Assembly (NCBI GenBank): GCA_033720955.1
Contig: JAWWBN010000002.1
Span: forward strand, 1 to 46,819
Direction: 5' to 3'
DNA: 46,819 nt
Source of the DNA: JAWWBN01 sp033720955
GTDB lineage: Bacteria; Acidobacteriota; Thermoanaerobaculia; Multivoradales; JAHEKO01
This document shows, piece after piece, positions 1-9,825 of the stretch. Both the position numbers and the translations under genes were made by a program. Numbering within the stretch: position 1 is the stretch's first letter; every line of letters begins with the position of its first letter. The notes beneath the pieces were generated by a model, which saw only the letters and a list, made by a program, of their open reading frames with translations, was not told the origin of the DNA and ran no database searches.

Positions 1-2
1 CC

Positions 3-3000
3 GCCCAGGGCATCGACAGCGCCTCCTGGTGGCCGATGCAGCGGCTGGTCTACCGCAACTTCGGCACCCACGAGACCCTGGTGGGCACCTGGACGGTGGA
101 TGTCCTCGCTGCCGGCGACCGCGCCGCGCCGCGCTGGTTCGAGCTGCGCGACAGCGGCGGCTGGACCCTCTACCAGGAGGGCACCCACTCGCCGGATGCC
201 ATCCACCGCTGGATGCCGTCGATCGCCATGGACAACTCCGGCAACATCGCCATCGGCTACAGCCGCGGGGACGGCTCGAACTTCCCCTCGATCTACTACG
301 CCACCCGCGAGACCGGCGACGCCCTCGGCACCCTGCAGGCCGAGGCGCAGATGTACCCCGGCAGCGGCTCGCAGACCCACAGCGCCGCCCGCTGGGGCGA
401 CTACTCCTCCATGGAGCTCGATCCGGCCGACGACTGCACCTTCTGGTACACCAACGAGTACCTGGCGACGACCGGCAGCGCCCCCTGGCGCACCCGGGTC
501 GGCGTCTTCAGCATCCCGGGCTGCGGGGGACCGCCGGTGCCCACCTTCAACGTCTCCTGCTCGCCGTCGGCCTTCACCATCCAGGACGGAGCGAGCGACA
601 GCTCGACCTGCACGGTGGCCGAGGTCAACGGCTACGTCGGCACGGTGAGCCTCTCCTGTCCGGGCGCGCCCGCCGGCATCGGCTGCACCTTCGTCCCGAC
701 CTCGGGGTCGCCGACCTTCAACAGCGCGCTGACCATCGACGTGGCCGGCGGCACCGCGGCCGGCAGCTACAACTTCGACGTCGAGGCCACCGACGGCGCG
801 ATCACCAAGACCTGGGGCCTGGCGGTGGACGTCATCCCGGCGGGCAGCAACGGTCCGCAGGACGCGGTCTACGATCCCGGTCTGGGCGCCCCCAAGTGCG
901 CCGTCGCCGGCAGCGAGTGCGACTCGACGAGCCTGGTCAACAGCCGTGACAGCCTGAGCCCGGCCGAGCCGAATCAGCCCAACACGCTGGACGGCTGCGC
1001 CGACGGGACCTCCGGCACCTATCACAACGACGAGTCCAACGACCGCATCGTCGTGAAGACGCTGGACGGCGGCAACTTCACCGAGGGCGACCTCGTCCAG
1101 ATCGACGCCACCGTGTGGGCCTGGTCGACGGGCTCCTCGGACGCTCTCGACCTCTACTACGCCGCCGACGCCAACAGCCCGAGCTGGCAGTTCATCACCA
1201 CCATCGTGCCGGCGAGTGGCGGCGCGCAGACGCTGTCGGCGCAGTACACCCTCCCCGTCGGCAGCCTGCAGGCGGTGCGGGCCCAGTTCCGCTACCTCGG
1301 CTCGGCCAGCTCCTGCACCACCGGCAGCTACAACGACCACGACGACCTGGTCTTCGCGGTCGAGGCGCCGGGCGGCGGGTGCACGGTGGACGCCGACTGC
1401 GACGACGGCCTCTTCTGCAACGGCGCCGAGGTCTGCAACGCCGGCGCCTGCGAGGCCGGAACGCCTCCGGCCTGCGACGACGGTCTCTTCTGCAACGGCG
1501 CCGAGAGCTGCAACGAGACGACCGACACCTGCGACCCCGGCACTCCGCCGGCCTGCGACGACGGTGAGTTCTGCAACGGCGTCGAGAGCTGCAACGAGTC
1601 CACCGACTCGTGCGACCCCGGCACCCCGCCGGCGTGCGACGACGGTGAGTTCTGCAACGGCGTCGAGAGCTGCAACGAGACGACCGACTCGTGCGACCCC
1701 GGCACCCCGCCGGACGCGGACGACGGCGTCGCCTGCACCGACGACAGTTGCGACGAGGTCAACGACGTCATCGTCAACACGCCCAACGACGCCAACTGCG
1801 ACGACGGCCAGTTCTGCAACGGCTCGGAGACCTGCGACCCGATCCTCGACTGCCAGGCCGGCGCCGATCCATGTCCCGGCCAGAGCTGTGACGAGGTCAA
1901 CGACCAGTGCGTGGCCTGCGGGGTCGACGCCGACTGCGACGACGGCGCCTTCTGCAACGGCGCCGAGGTGTGCAATGCCGGCACCTGCGAGCCGGGCACC
2001 CCGCCGGGCGCGGACGACGGCGTCGCCTGCACCGACGACAGTTGCGACGAGGTCAACGACGTGATCGTCAACGCGCCCAACAACGCCAACTGCGACAACG
2101 GCCAGTTCTGCGACGGCGCGGAGACCTGCGATCCGGTCCTCGACTGCCAGGCGGGCACGCCGCCCAGCGTGGACGACGGCGTGGGCTGCACCGACGACAG
2201 TTGCGACGAGGTCAACGACGTGATCGTCAACGCGCCCAACGACGCCAACTGCGACGACGGGCAGTTCTGCAACGGCTCGGAGACCTGCGATCCGGTCCTC
2301 GACTGCCAGGCGGGCACCGACCCGTGCGGCGGCGGCGCCTGCGACGAGGTCGACGACATCTGTCTGCCGAGCGGCGACCCCGTCTACTGGCTCTCCTTCC
2401 GCAACAACACCTCCGTGCCGGGAGTCGGCACAGTGACCGAGGACGACCTGGTCTCCTACGACGCCGGCACGGGTCTCTGGGCCCTCGAGTTCGACGGCAG
2501 CGACGTCGGCCTCTCGGGCTTCGAGATCGACGGCTTCGCGCGGCTGCCGGGCGGCGATCTGCTGCTGAGCTTCACCGGCGCCGGGACGATTGCCGGCCTC
2601 TCGGTGGACGACTCCGACGTCGTGCGGTTCACGCCGACCTCCCTCGGGAGCACGACCTCGGGGAGCTTCACCCTCTACTTCGACGGCAGCGACGTCGGTC
2701 TCTCCTCCAACGGCGAAGACGTCGACGCGATCGGGCTCGATGCCAGCGGCAACCTGATCGTCTCGACGATCGGCAACTTCAGCGGCAACGGCGCCTCCGG
2801 CGCCGACGAGGACCTCTTCGTCTTCAACGCCACCTCGCTCGGCGCCAACACCGCCGGCTCCTTCACCCGCCTCTTCGACGGCAGCGACGTGGGGCTGGGC
2901 GGCAGCGGCGCCGCGGACATCGACGCGGCGGAGCTGACCTCCGCCGGCACTCTGCTGTTCTCGACCGTCGGCTCCTTCTCCGCCGGCGGAGCGAGTGGCG

Positions 3001-3134
3001 CCGACGAGGACGTCGCGGAGTTCACCGGCACGCTCGGCGACGCCACTTCGGGGACCATCGTCCTGCTCCTGGACCTCACCTCGCTGGGGATCTCCTCGAG
3101 TGAGGACGTGGGCTCGCTGGAGGTCTTCGACTAG
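3..3134 (+). CDS. Large secreted Cys-rich repeat protein, 5' truncated
   Basis: The reading frame is open from base 3, so the gene starts to the left of the window; an internal ATG at 36 is probably not the true start. Reading from that ATG, residues 1-170 resemble the end of a sialidase/BNR-like extracellular domain. About 175-270 is an Ig-like beta-sandwich with paired Cys, and about 275-445 a second beta-rich domain. About 448-775 is an array of Cys-rich units with the core CDDGxFCNGxExC. The last 250 residues hold at least three units carrying FDGSDVGL. No PEP-CTERM or LPXTG sorting signal is visible at the C-terminus, which ends in EVFD. It is likely a surface or secreted adhesive or structural protein. 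The family is not recognised as a whole and no enzymatic function can be supported. Confidence 0.85.
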   Translation, partial: AQGIDSASWWPMQRLVYRNFGTHETLVGTWTVDVLAAGDRAAPRWFELRDSGGWTLYQEGTHSPDAIHRWMPSIAMDNSGNIAIGYSRGDGSNFPSIYYATRETGDALGTLQAEAQMYPGSGSQTHSAARWGDYSSMELDPADDCTFWYTNEYLATTGSAPWRTRVGVFSIPGCGGPPVPTFNVSCSPSAFTIQDGASDSSTCTVAEVNGYVGTVSLSCPGAPAGIGCTFVPTSGSPTFNSALTIDVAGGTAAGSYNFDVEATDGAITKTWGLAVDVIPAGSNGPQDAVYDPGLGAPKCAVAGSECDSTSLVNSRDSLSPAEPNQPNTLDGCADGTSGTYHNDESNDRIVVKTLDGGNFTEGDLVQIDATVWAWSTGSSDALDLYYAADANSPSWQFITTIVPASGGAQTLSAQYTLPVGSLQAVRAQFRYLGSASSCTTGSYNDHDDLVFAVEAPGGGCTVDADCDDGLFCNGAEVCNAGACEAGTPPACDDGLFCNGAESCNETTDTCDPGTPPACDDGEFCNGVESCNESTDSCDPGTPPACDDGEFCNGVESCNETTDSCDPGTPPDADDGVACTDDSCDEVNDVIVNTPNDANCDDGQFCNGSETCDPILDCQAGADPCPGQSCDEVNDQCVACGVDADCDDGAFCNGAEVCNAGTCEPGTPPGADDGVACTDDSCDEVNDVIVNAPNNANCDNGQFCDGAETCDPVLDCQAGTPPSVDDGVGCTDDSCDEVNDVIVNAPNDANCDDGQFCNGSETCDPVLDCQAGTDPCGGGACDEVDDICLPSGDPVYWLSFRNNTSVPGVGTVTEDDLVSYDAGTGLWALEFDGSDVGLSGFEIDGFARLPGGDLLLSFTGAGTIAGLSVDDSDVVRFTPTSLGSTTSGSFTLYFDGSDVGLSSNGEDVDAIGLDASGNLIVSTIGNFSGNGASGADEDLFVFNATSLGANTAGSFTRLFDGSDVGLGGSGAADIDAAELTSAGTLLFSTVGSFSAGGASGADEDVAEFTGTLGDATSGTIVLLLDLTSLGISSSEDVGSLEVFD
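1381..2349 (+). repeat. In-gene Cys-rich repeat array
   Basis: Eight copies of a module with the core CDDGxFCNGxExC are separated by two kinds of linker, one rich in PGTPPACDDG and one containing CTDDSCDEVNDVIVN (three copies). DNA identity between neighbouring units is high, which suggests recent tandem duplication. The Asp-rich loops between Cys pairs look suited to binding divalent metal, but this is an inference. Confidence 0.85.
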
Positions 3135-3157
3135 AGGTCACGGCTTCGGCGGCGAGA

Positions 3158-3183
3158 CCGGGCCGGGGGCGACCCCGGCCCGG
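3158..3183. terminator. GNRA-capped hairpin between convergent genes
   Basis: A perfect 11-bp stem (CCGGGCCGGGG with its complement) is closed by a GCGA tetraloop. It lies between the stop of the Cys-rich protein and the stop of the convergent endonuclease V-like gene. There is no T-tract, so if it ends transcription it does so through hairpin strength or with Rho. It could serve both strands. Confidence 0.5.
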
Positions 3184-3208
3184 CAGCTCCCTCCGCGGGC
3201 GACCGAGC

Positions 3209-3916
3209 TCAGCAGGACGGCCCGACGCCGCGTTCCCGGCGCTGCGCCGCCGTACGGGCGCGGCGGGCCACCCGGCGCGCGTGTCTCAGGGGATTCGGGG
3301 TGCGCACCCTGCCCCGCGAGGCCGCCAGCACCACGGCGATCGCGATCTCGACGTCGGTGCGCCAGGCGGCGTGGACCGCGAGAGGGCGCACGCCCGAGCG
3401 GGTGCGCAGCCAGGCGCCCACCGGCTCGCCTCCGAGGAGAAGGGGGGCCGCGTCTCCCCGGGCGCCGGGAGGCCAGACGCCCTGCGCCAGGAGAGGTCGG
3501 TGGGTGACCCCGACGGTGGGCAGTCCGAGGACGGCGCCGAGGTGCAGCGCCAGCCCGGCCCGCCGAGGGTGGTCGCGGCCGGTGGCGTTGACCAGCAGCA
3601 CGTCCGGCCAGCGGCGCAGCCCGCGCACCGCCCGCTCCAGCAGTGGCCCCTCGCGCAGCGCGAGCATCCCGGCGCGGTAGGGCGCGCGGGAGAAGCCGGA
3701 GGCGCTGGCCAGGAGAACGCGGTGGCCCGCGGTCACCACGGCGGCGCCCGCCCAGCACGGCTCGCCCTCCGGTCCGGCGGCGGGCATGCCGCGGGGGAAG
3801 CAGATGAAACAGGCGCCGACCGAGATCCGGGCCGGCGCCGCCCAGCACGGCGGCTCCTCGGTGGCCAGCCGGAGCTGCTCCTCGGTCAGCTCCGGCTCGG
3901 AAGCGGGCCAGGTCAC
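3209..3916 (-). CDS. Endonuclease V-like protein with altered active site
   Basis: This 235-residue protein has the length and layout of endonuclease V (Nfi), the enzyme that nicks DNA 3' of deoxyinosine. Recognisable blocks are LREGPLL around residue 87, the DHPRRAGLALHLG block at 115-127 and PTVGVT around 133. The family's catalytic Asp-Glu-Asp-His set looks mostly lost. The GVDxSY block reads SVGACF (no Asp), the VDGHG block reads VNATG (Asp to Asn, residue 110), and the C-terminal GHR reads AWR. Only Glu89 and the HPRR His remain. It may be inactive as a nuclease, or bind nucleic acid only. The start is GTG at 3916 with a weak ribosome site. The gene stands alone and converges on the upstream Cys-rich gene. 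Confidence 0.75.
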   Translation of the reverse strand: MTWPASEPELTEEQLRLATEEPPCWAAPARISVGACFICFPRGMPAAGPEGEPCWAGAAVVTAGHRVLLASASGFSRAPYRAGMLALREGPLLERAVRGLRRWPDVLLVNATGRDHPRRAGLALHLGAVLGLPTVGVTHRPLLAQGVWPPGARGDAAPLLLGGEPVGAWLRTRSGVRPLAVHAAWRTDVEIAIAVVLAASRGRVRTPNPLRHARRVARRARTAAQRRERGVGPSC

Positions 3917-4271
3917 GACCGCCAGGATAGCTCCTGCCGGACCCCTGTCGCGCCGGCGCGGGGACCGTGGGGCCAGCCGCCTACGGGCAGGCGTCGGCCG
4001 GGAACGGCTCCCCGGGGTCGGTGACCGGGCGCATTCCGGGTCGGCGTCCTCACGCCGGGACGATACTCGCCGGGACCGCGACCGCCGGGGGTATCCTCTC
4101 TTCGTGGAACGCGCCGTCTCGAGGCTGTCCGCGGAAGCGCTCGCGGTCCACGACGAGAGCGCCGCCGCCCGGGGAGACCGCCGGCGCTTCCCCGCTTCTC
4201 ACTTCTTCTCTCGGGGCGGCCGGAGCCGGGTCGGGCGCCGGTCGCGGGTCTGACGGGCGAGGGGACCGCGA
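3917..4271. other. Intergenic region without a gene
   Basis: This 355-bp gap lies between two divergent genes. It contains no reading frame with family features and no tRNA-like structure that I could see. Promoters for both neighbours should lie here, but the high GC content gives no clear -35/-10 pair. TATCCT at about 4095 is only a loose match on the plus strand. Confidence 0.5.
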
Positions 4272-7238
4272 ATGGACGGACGGCTCGGCGACGCCCTGGC
4301 GCAGATCGACCATCGAACCGGGGGCGGGCTGCGTACCGACCGGCTCTCCCGGGTCCTCTACTCGACCGACGCCTCGATCTATCAGGTCGAGCCCGTGGCG
4401 GTGCTGCTGCCGAGAAGCGTCGAGGAGGTGCACGCGGCGGTGGAGGTCGCCCTGGAGAACGACCTGCCGGTTCTCGTGCGCGGCGCCGGCTCGAGCCTGG
4501 CGGGCCAGGCGGTGAACCGCGCCCTGGTGCTCGACACCACGCGTCATCTCGATCGGATCCTGGAGCTCGATCGGGACCGCCGAACGGTCAGGGTGGAGCC
4601 CGGGATCGTCCTCGACGAGCTCAACCGCCGCCTGGCGCCCAGCGGGCTGCAGTTCGGGCCCGACCCGGCCTCCTCCGACCGGGCGGCGCTCGGCGGCGTG
4701 GTGTCCAACAACTCGACCGGAGCGCACTCGATCCTCTACGGCATGACCGCCGACCACGTCCTCGAGATGGGGGTGATCCTCTCCGACGGCTCGGCGGCGC
4801 GGCTCGCCCCGCTCGACGCCCGAGCCCTGGCCACGAAGCGGGCCGGCACCGGCCTCGAGGCCAGGATCACCGACCGGCTCGCCGCGCTCGTCGAGGATCC
4901 CGCGGGCCGGGAGGTCGTTCTCGCGGCCACGCCGCGCCACTGGCGTCGCTGCGGCGGCTACAACCTGGACCGGCTGGTCGCCCCCGACGACACGGAGCGC
5001 CCCTCCTTCCGCTGGCCGCGGTCCGGCGAGCCCGACCGCCGCTTCAACCTGGCGCGGCTGGTTTGTGGCGGGGAAGGGGGCCTGGCGGTGATCACCGACG
5101 TGACCCTGGGGCTGGTGCCGCGGCCCGCCGCGACCGCTCTCGCCCTGGTGAGCTTCGACCGTCTCGGCGACGCGATGGCGGCGGTGCCCGCCCTGCTGGA
5201 GTGCGAGCCGGCGGCGGTGGAGCTGCTCGACCGCATGGCGATCCGTCTCTGCCGCGGGGTGCCGCGGTACGCGCGGCTGCTCGCCGGCTTCCTGGAGGGC
5301 GATCCCGACTGCGTGCTGATCGTCGAGATGGCGGGCGAGCGCCCGGCCGAGCTCGCCGGACGGATCGACCGTCTGGCGATGCATGCGGGGCGCGCCACGG
5401 CGGCGGCGGGAGTCACGCCGGTGCTCGATCCGGCACGGCAGGCGGACGTCTGGACGGTGCGCAAGGTGGGGCTGGGGCTGCTGATGAGTCGCAAGGGCGA
5501 CAAGAAGCCCATCCCCTTCATCGAGGACGCGGCCGTCCCCGTGGAGCACCTGGCCGCCTACGTGGCCGAGATCGACCGCTTTTGTGGCGAGCGCGGCACC
5601 GAGGTGGCCTACTACGGCCACGCCAGCGCCGGCTGCGTCCACGTGCGGCCGCTGGTGGACACGAAGCGGGCGGAGGAGCTGGCGAAGCTGCAGGAGATCA
5701 CCGCCTTCTCGGTGGAGCTGCTGCGCGGCCACGGCGGCTCGCTGTCGAGCGAGCACGGCGACGGCCGGGTTCGGAGCTGGATCAACGAGCGCTTCTTCGG
5801 GCCCGACCTCTACCGGCTCTACCGCCGGGTCAAGGAGATCTTCGATCCGCGCAACCTGTTCAATCCCGGGACGGTGGTGAACGGTCCCCCCGTGGACGAG
5901 GGGCTGCGCTTCGGCGCCGGCTACCGCTCGCTGCCTGTTGCCACGCGCTCCGACTGGAGCGACGAGCTGGGCTTCGACCGCGCCGTCGAGATGTGCAACG
6001 GCGCCGGCGTCTGCCGCAAGACCACGGGCACGATGTGCCCCAGCTTCATGGTGACCCGGGAGGAGGAGCACTCCACCCGCGGACGGGCCAACGCCCTGCG
6101 GGCGGTCCTGTCGGGGCGCCTGCCGGCGTCCGAGCTGACGGGCCGGAGGCTCTACGACGCCATGGACCTCTGCATCTCCTGCAAGGGGTGCAAGGCGGAG
6201 TGTCCCTCCTCGGTGGACATGGCGCGGATCAAGACGGAGTTTCTGGCCGGTTACCACGCCGCCCGGGGAGTGCCCGTCCGTGACCGGCTCTTCGGCGGCA
6301 TCGGGACGGCGGCGCGCGCCCTGGCCGGGCCGATGGCCCCGGCGGTCAACGCGCTGCTCGGCGCGGGACCGTCGCGATGGCTGGTCGAGCGCGCCCTGGG
6401 CGTCTCCTCGCGACGGCCGCCGCCCCGCTTCGCGCGGCGTCCGTGGGAGGCGTGGTGGCGGCGGCGAGGCGGCTCCCACGTCTCCACCGAGGATTCGCGG
6501 GGACGGGTGGTCCTGCTGGTCGACACGTTCGCGAACTATCTTCACCCCGAGGTGGGGATCGCCGCCACGGAGCTGATCGAGGCGGCGGGCTTCGAGGTGA
6601 TCCCTTCGCGGCACGGCTGCTGCGGCCGGCCGATGCTGTCGAAGGGGCTGGTGGAGGAGGCCCGGGTCGCGGTGCGCGCCACCCTCCGGGCGCTGGCCCC
6701 GGCCGCCGAGTCGGGTCTGCCCATCGTCGGCCTCGAGCCCTCCTGTCTGCTGACCCTGCGCGACGAGGCGCGCTGGCTGCTGCCCGGAGACCCGCGGGTG
6801 GCGCCGGTGGCGGCGCGGGCCCAGCTCTTCGAGGAGTGGATCGCCGCCCACGCCGGGCCGGACCGCCGCCCCCTCCCCTTCGCCGGCCCTCCCCGCCGGC
6901 TCCTGCTCCACGGCCACTGCCATCAGAAGGCGCTCGCCGGCACCGGCGCGGCCCGCCACGCCCTGACCCTGCCGCCGGGCTGGCAGGTGGAGGAGGTGGA
7001 TTCCGGCTGCTGCGGAATGGCCGGCTCCTTCGGGTACGAGCGCGAGCACTACGAGCTGTCGATCGCGATGGCCGAGCGGCGGCTGGCCCCCGCGGTGCGC
7101 GACGCGGACCGCGACACGCTGGTGGTGGCCGGCGGCACTTCGTGCCGGGAGCAGATCGTGCACACCACCGGCCGTCGGCCTCTGCACCCCGCCCAGGCGC
7201 TGCGGCTGGCGCTGCCAGCGAAGGCGGAGCTGCTATAG
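4272..7238 (+). CDS. Fused FAD-linked oxidase / Fe-S (GlcD-GlcF type) oxidoreductase
   Basis: This 988-residue protein is a fusion of a GlcD-type flavin dehydrogenase and a GlcF-type iron-sulfur subunit, and likely oxidises a 2-hydroxy acid (glycolate, D-lactate or D-2-hydroxyglutarate) and passes electrons to the membrane pool. Residues 40-210 hold the FAD_binding_4 fold with the GAGSSLAGQ signature, and about 270-545 the FAD_oxidase_C cap, ending near the SSEHGDGR block. Residues 575-589 carry three Cys (CNGAGVC then MC), and 634-644 a CxxCxGCxxxCP cluster motif. About 735 onward has two CCG half-domains, HGCCGRP and SGCCGMAGSFG. The layout matches the YdiJ/D-2-hydroxyacid dehydrogenase group. 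The substrate cannot be read from the sequence. No partner subunit lies nearby, as expected for a fused enzyme. Confidence 0.92.
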   Translation: MDGRLGDALAQIDHRTGGGLRTDRLSRVLYSTDASIYQVEPVAVLLPRSVEEVHAAVEVALENDLPVLVRGAGSSLAGQAVNRALVLDTTRHLDRILELDRDRRTVRVEPGIVLDELNRRLAPSGLQFGPDPASSDRAALGGVVSNNSTGAHSILYGMTADHVLEMGVILSDGSAARLAPLDARALATKRAGTGLEARITDRLAALVEDPAGREVVLAATPRHWRRCGGYNLDRLVAPDDTERPSFRWPRSGEPDRRFNLARLVCGGEGGLAVITDVTLGLVPRPAATALALVSFDRLGDAMAAVPALLECEPAAVELLDRMAIRLCRGVPRYARLLAGFLEGDPDCVLIVEMAGERPAELAGRIDRLAMHAGRATAAAGVTPVLDPARQADVWTVRKVGLGLLMSRKGDKKPIPFIEDAAVPVEHLAAYVAEIDRFCGERGTEVAYYGHASAGCVHVRPLVDTKRAEELAKLQEITAFSVELLRGHGGSLSSEHGDGRVRSWINERFFGPDLYRLYRRVKEIFDPRNLFNPGTVVNGPPVDEGLRFGAGYRSLPVATRSDWSDELGFDRAVEMCNGAGVCRKTTGTMCPSFMVTREEEHSTRGRANALRAVLSGRLPASELTGRRLYDAMDLCISCKGCKAECPSSVDMARIKTEFLAGYHAARGVPVRDRLFGGIGTAARALAGPMAPAVNALLGAGPSRWLVERALGVSSRRPPPRFARRPWEAWWRRRGGSHVSTEDSRGRVVLLVDTFANYLHPEVGIAATELIEAAGFEVIPSRHGCCGRPMLSKGLVEEARVAVRATLRALAPAAESGLPIVGLEPSCLLTLRDEARWLLPGDPRVAPVAARAQLFEEWIAAHAGPDRRPLPFAGPPRRLLLHGHCHQKALAGTGAARHALTLPPGWQVEEVDSGCCGMAGSFGYEREHYELSIAMAERRLAPAVRDADRDTLVVAGGTSCREQIVHTTGRRPLHPAQALRLALPAKAELL

Positions 7239-7324
7239 TTTCGAAAGATTCCGAAGACAGGACGCTGCCGTCGGTCGACGGCCGCCGATGGTTCTCGTCC
7301 TTTTTTGTCGGAGAAGGAGGGGAG

Positions 7325-8242
7325 ATGAAGAGAGTCGTGGGCGTAGCGATTCTGGTCGCGCTGTCGTTCGGTGGCGGTGTGCACGCGGAGCGGCTGGACA
7401 ACGCGGCCATCGTTCAGCTTCATCAGCTCGGCTTTTCGGTCGAGGTGATCCTGGCGAAGATCCGCACGGAGCCCTGCGAGTTCGATACCTCGACCGAGGC
7501 GCTCGGAGAGCTCCTCGAGGCAGGGGTGCCGCAGGAGGTCATCGCGGAGATGATCAATCCCGGTCGGGCGGCGGCGGCGCCGGCGGTACCCCCGACCGCC
7601 GCGCCGGGGAGCATCCATGTGGTCACTCAGCGGCAGGCAGGCGTCGCTTCACGGGTGGCCGCGAACTTCGCGGGCACGCCATGCAATGGTCTGCGGCCGG
7701 GCATCTACTACGAGGGGCTCGACGAGCCGATGCGAATCCGGGGTCGCAAGGCGTCCAGCGAAGGCGGGAGCAGCAATGCGGTGACCCACCTGACCAAGGG
7801 CATCATCGGCCAGAAGAGGTACGCCTACCTGAACGGTGTCACGGCCACTCAGCAGATCCAGGGCCGCAATCCCGTCTTCCTCTTCTGTTTCGAAGAGGCC
7901 GAGGCCGGTCTGGCACACGAGACCGAGGGATCGTCTACTCCGGAAGACTTCATCCTGGCGCAGTTGGAGATTCGATCGAAAAAGGGCCTGCGGCGGATGC
8001 AGACGGGGAAGCACAACTTCTGGACCGGAAGCCGGTCGGGGACCAAGCTCAAGTGGCTGGTGCAGTTCGCCGTCGAAGAGCTGGCAGCCGGCGTCTACCG
8101 GGTAGAGCCCATCGGAGCGATGAGTCCGGGCGAGTACGCCTTCTACGTATCGCCGGAGACGACCAAGGGAAGCGTCTACTTCTTCGGCGTCTCGATCTCC
8201 GACACCCCCGGGAGGTTCTACGACTTCGGTTACGTCGGCTGA
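7325..8242 (+). CDS. Secreted protein of unknown function
   Basis: This 305-residue protein is not recognised. It starts at an ATG behind a strong AGAAGGAGGGG ribosome site. It has a clear Sec signal peptide (MKRV, hydrophobic core, cleavage near VHAE). About 25-80 is a helical region with the pattern QLHQLGFSVEVILAKI and VPQEVIAEMI, which resembles short repeats seen in other secreted proteins of this group. A Pro/Ala linker follows, then a beta-rich globular domain to the end. A TATAGT hexamer at 7234-7239 overlaps the upstream stop codon and could be a -10 element. A GCCGTC/GACGGC inverted repeat lies at 7267-7282. It is probably periplasmic or outer-membrane associated; no catalytic motif is visible. 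Confidence 0.8.
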   Translation: MKRVVGVAILVALSFGGGVHAERLDNAAIVQLHQLGFSVEVILAKIRTEPCEFDTSTEALGELLEAGVPQEVIAEMINPGRAAAAPAVPPTAAPGSIHVVTQRQAGVASRVAANFAGTPCNGLRPGIYYEGLDEPMRIRGRKASSEGGSSNAVTHLTKGIIGQKRYAYLNGVTATQQIQGRNPVFLFCFEEAEAGLAHETEGSSTPEDFILAQLEIRSKKGLRRMQTGKHNFWTGSRSGTKLKWLVQFAVEELAAGVYRVEPIGAMSPGEYAFYVSPETTKGSVYFFGVSISDTPGRFYDFGYVG

Positions 8243-8244
8243 CC

Positions 8245-9645
<1,401 letters not shown>

Positions 9646-9701
9646 CGTCGCCTCCTTTCGGCTGGCGTCACCCTACGCCCGCCAGCGGGCGGCCGTCTTG
9701 G

Positions 9702-9720
9702 AAAAAAAGTCACCGGCCGG
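9702..9720 (-). terminator. Possible terminator or T-tract after the subtilase gene
   Basis: Read on the minus strand, the palindrome ACCGGCCGGT is followed three bases later by seven T. The position downstream of the subtilase stop is right for a Rho-independent end, but the stem is short. Confidence 0.3.
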
Positions 9721-9825
9721 TTGGAGCTCCTCGAGCACGAGGGGGACGGCTTCCGGGCGGTGGGAGGATAACCCGGCCCGGGGGCCGCGTCCGGCGCCGT
9801 TCGGGTCCCGAGCGAGTGGGCCGGG

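Noticed and set aside
4050..7187. 1045-codon minus-strand open frame under the FAD/Fe-S gene
   Set aside because: It is an antisense shadow caused by high GC content; its translation is low-complexity Arg/Gly/His/Pro, whereas the plus frame carries clear domains.
7267..7308. Rho-independent terminator after the FAD/Fe-S gene
   Set aside because: The GCCGTC/GACGGC stem is separated by about 20 bases from the T-run, too far for a standard terminator.
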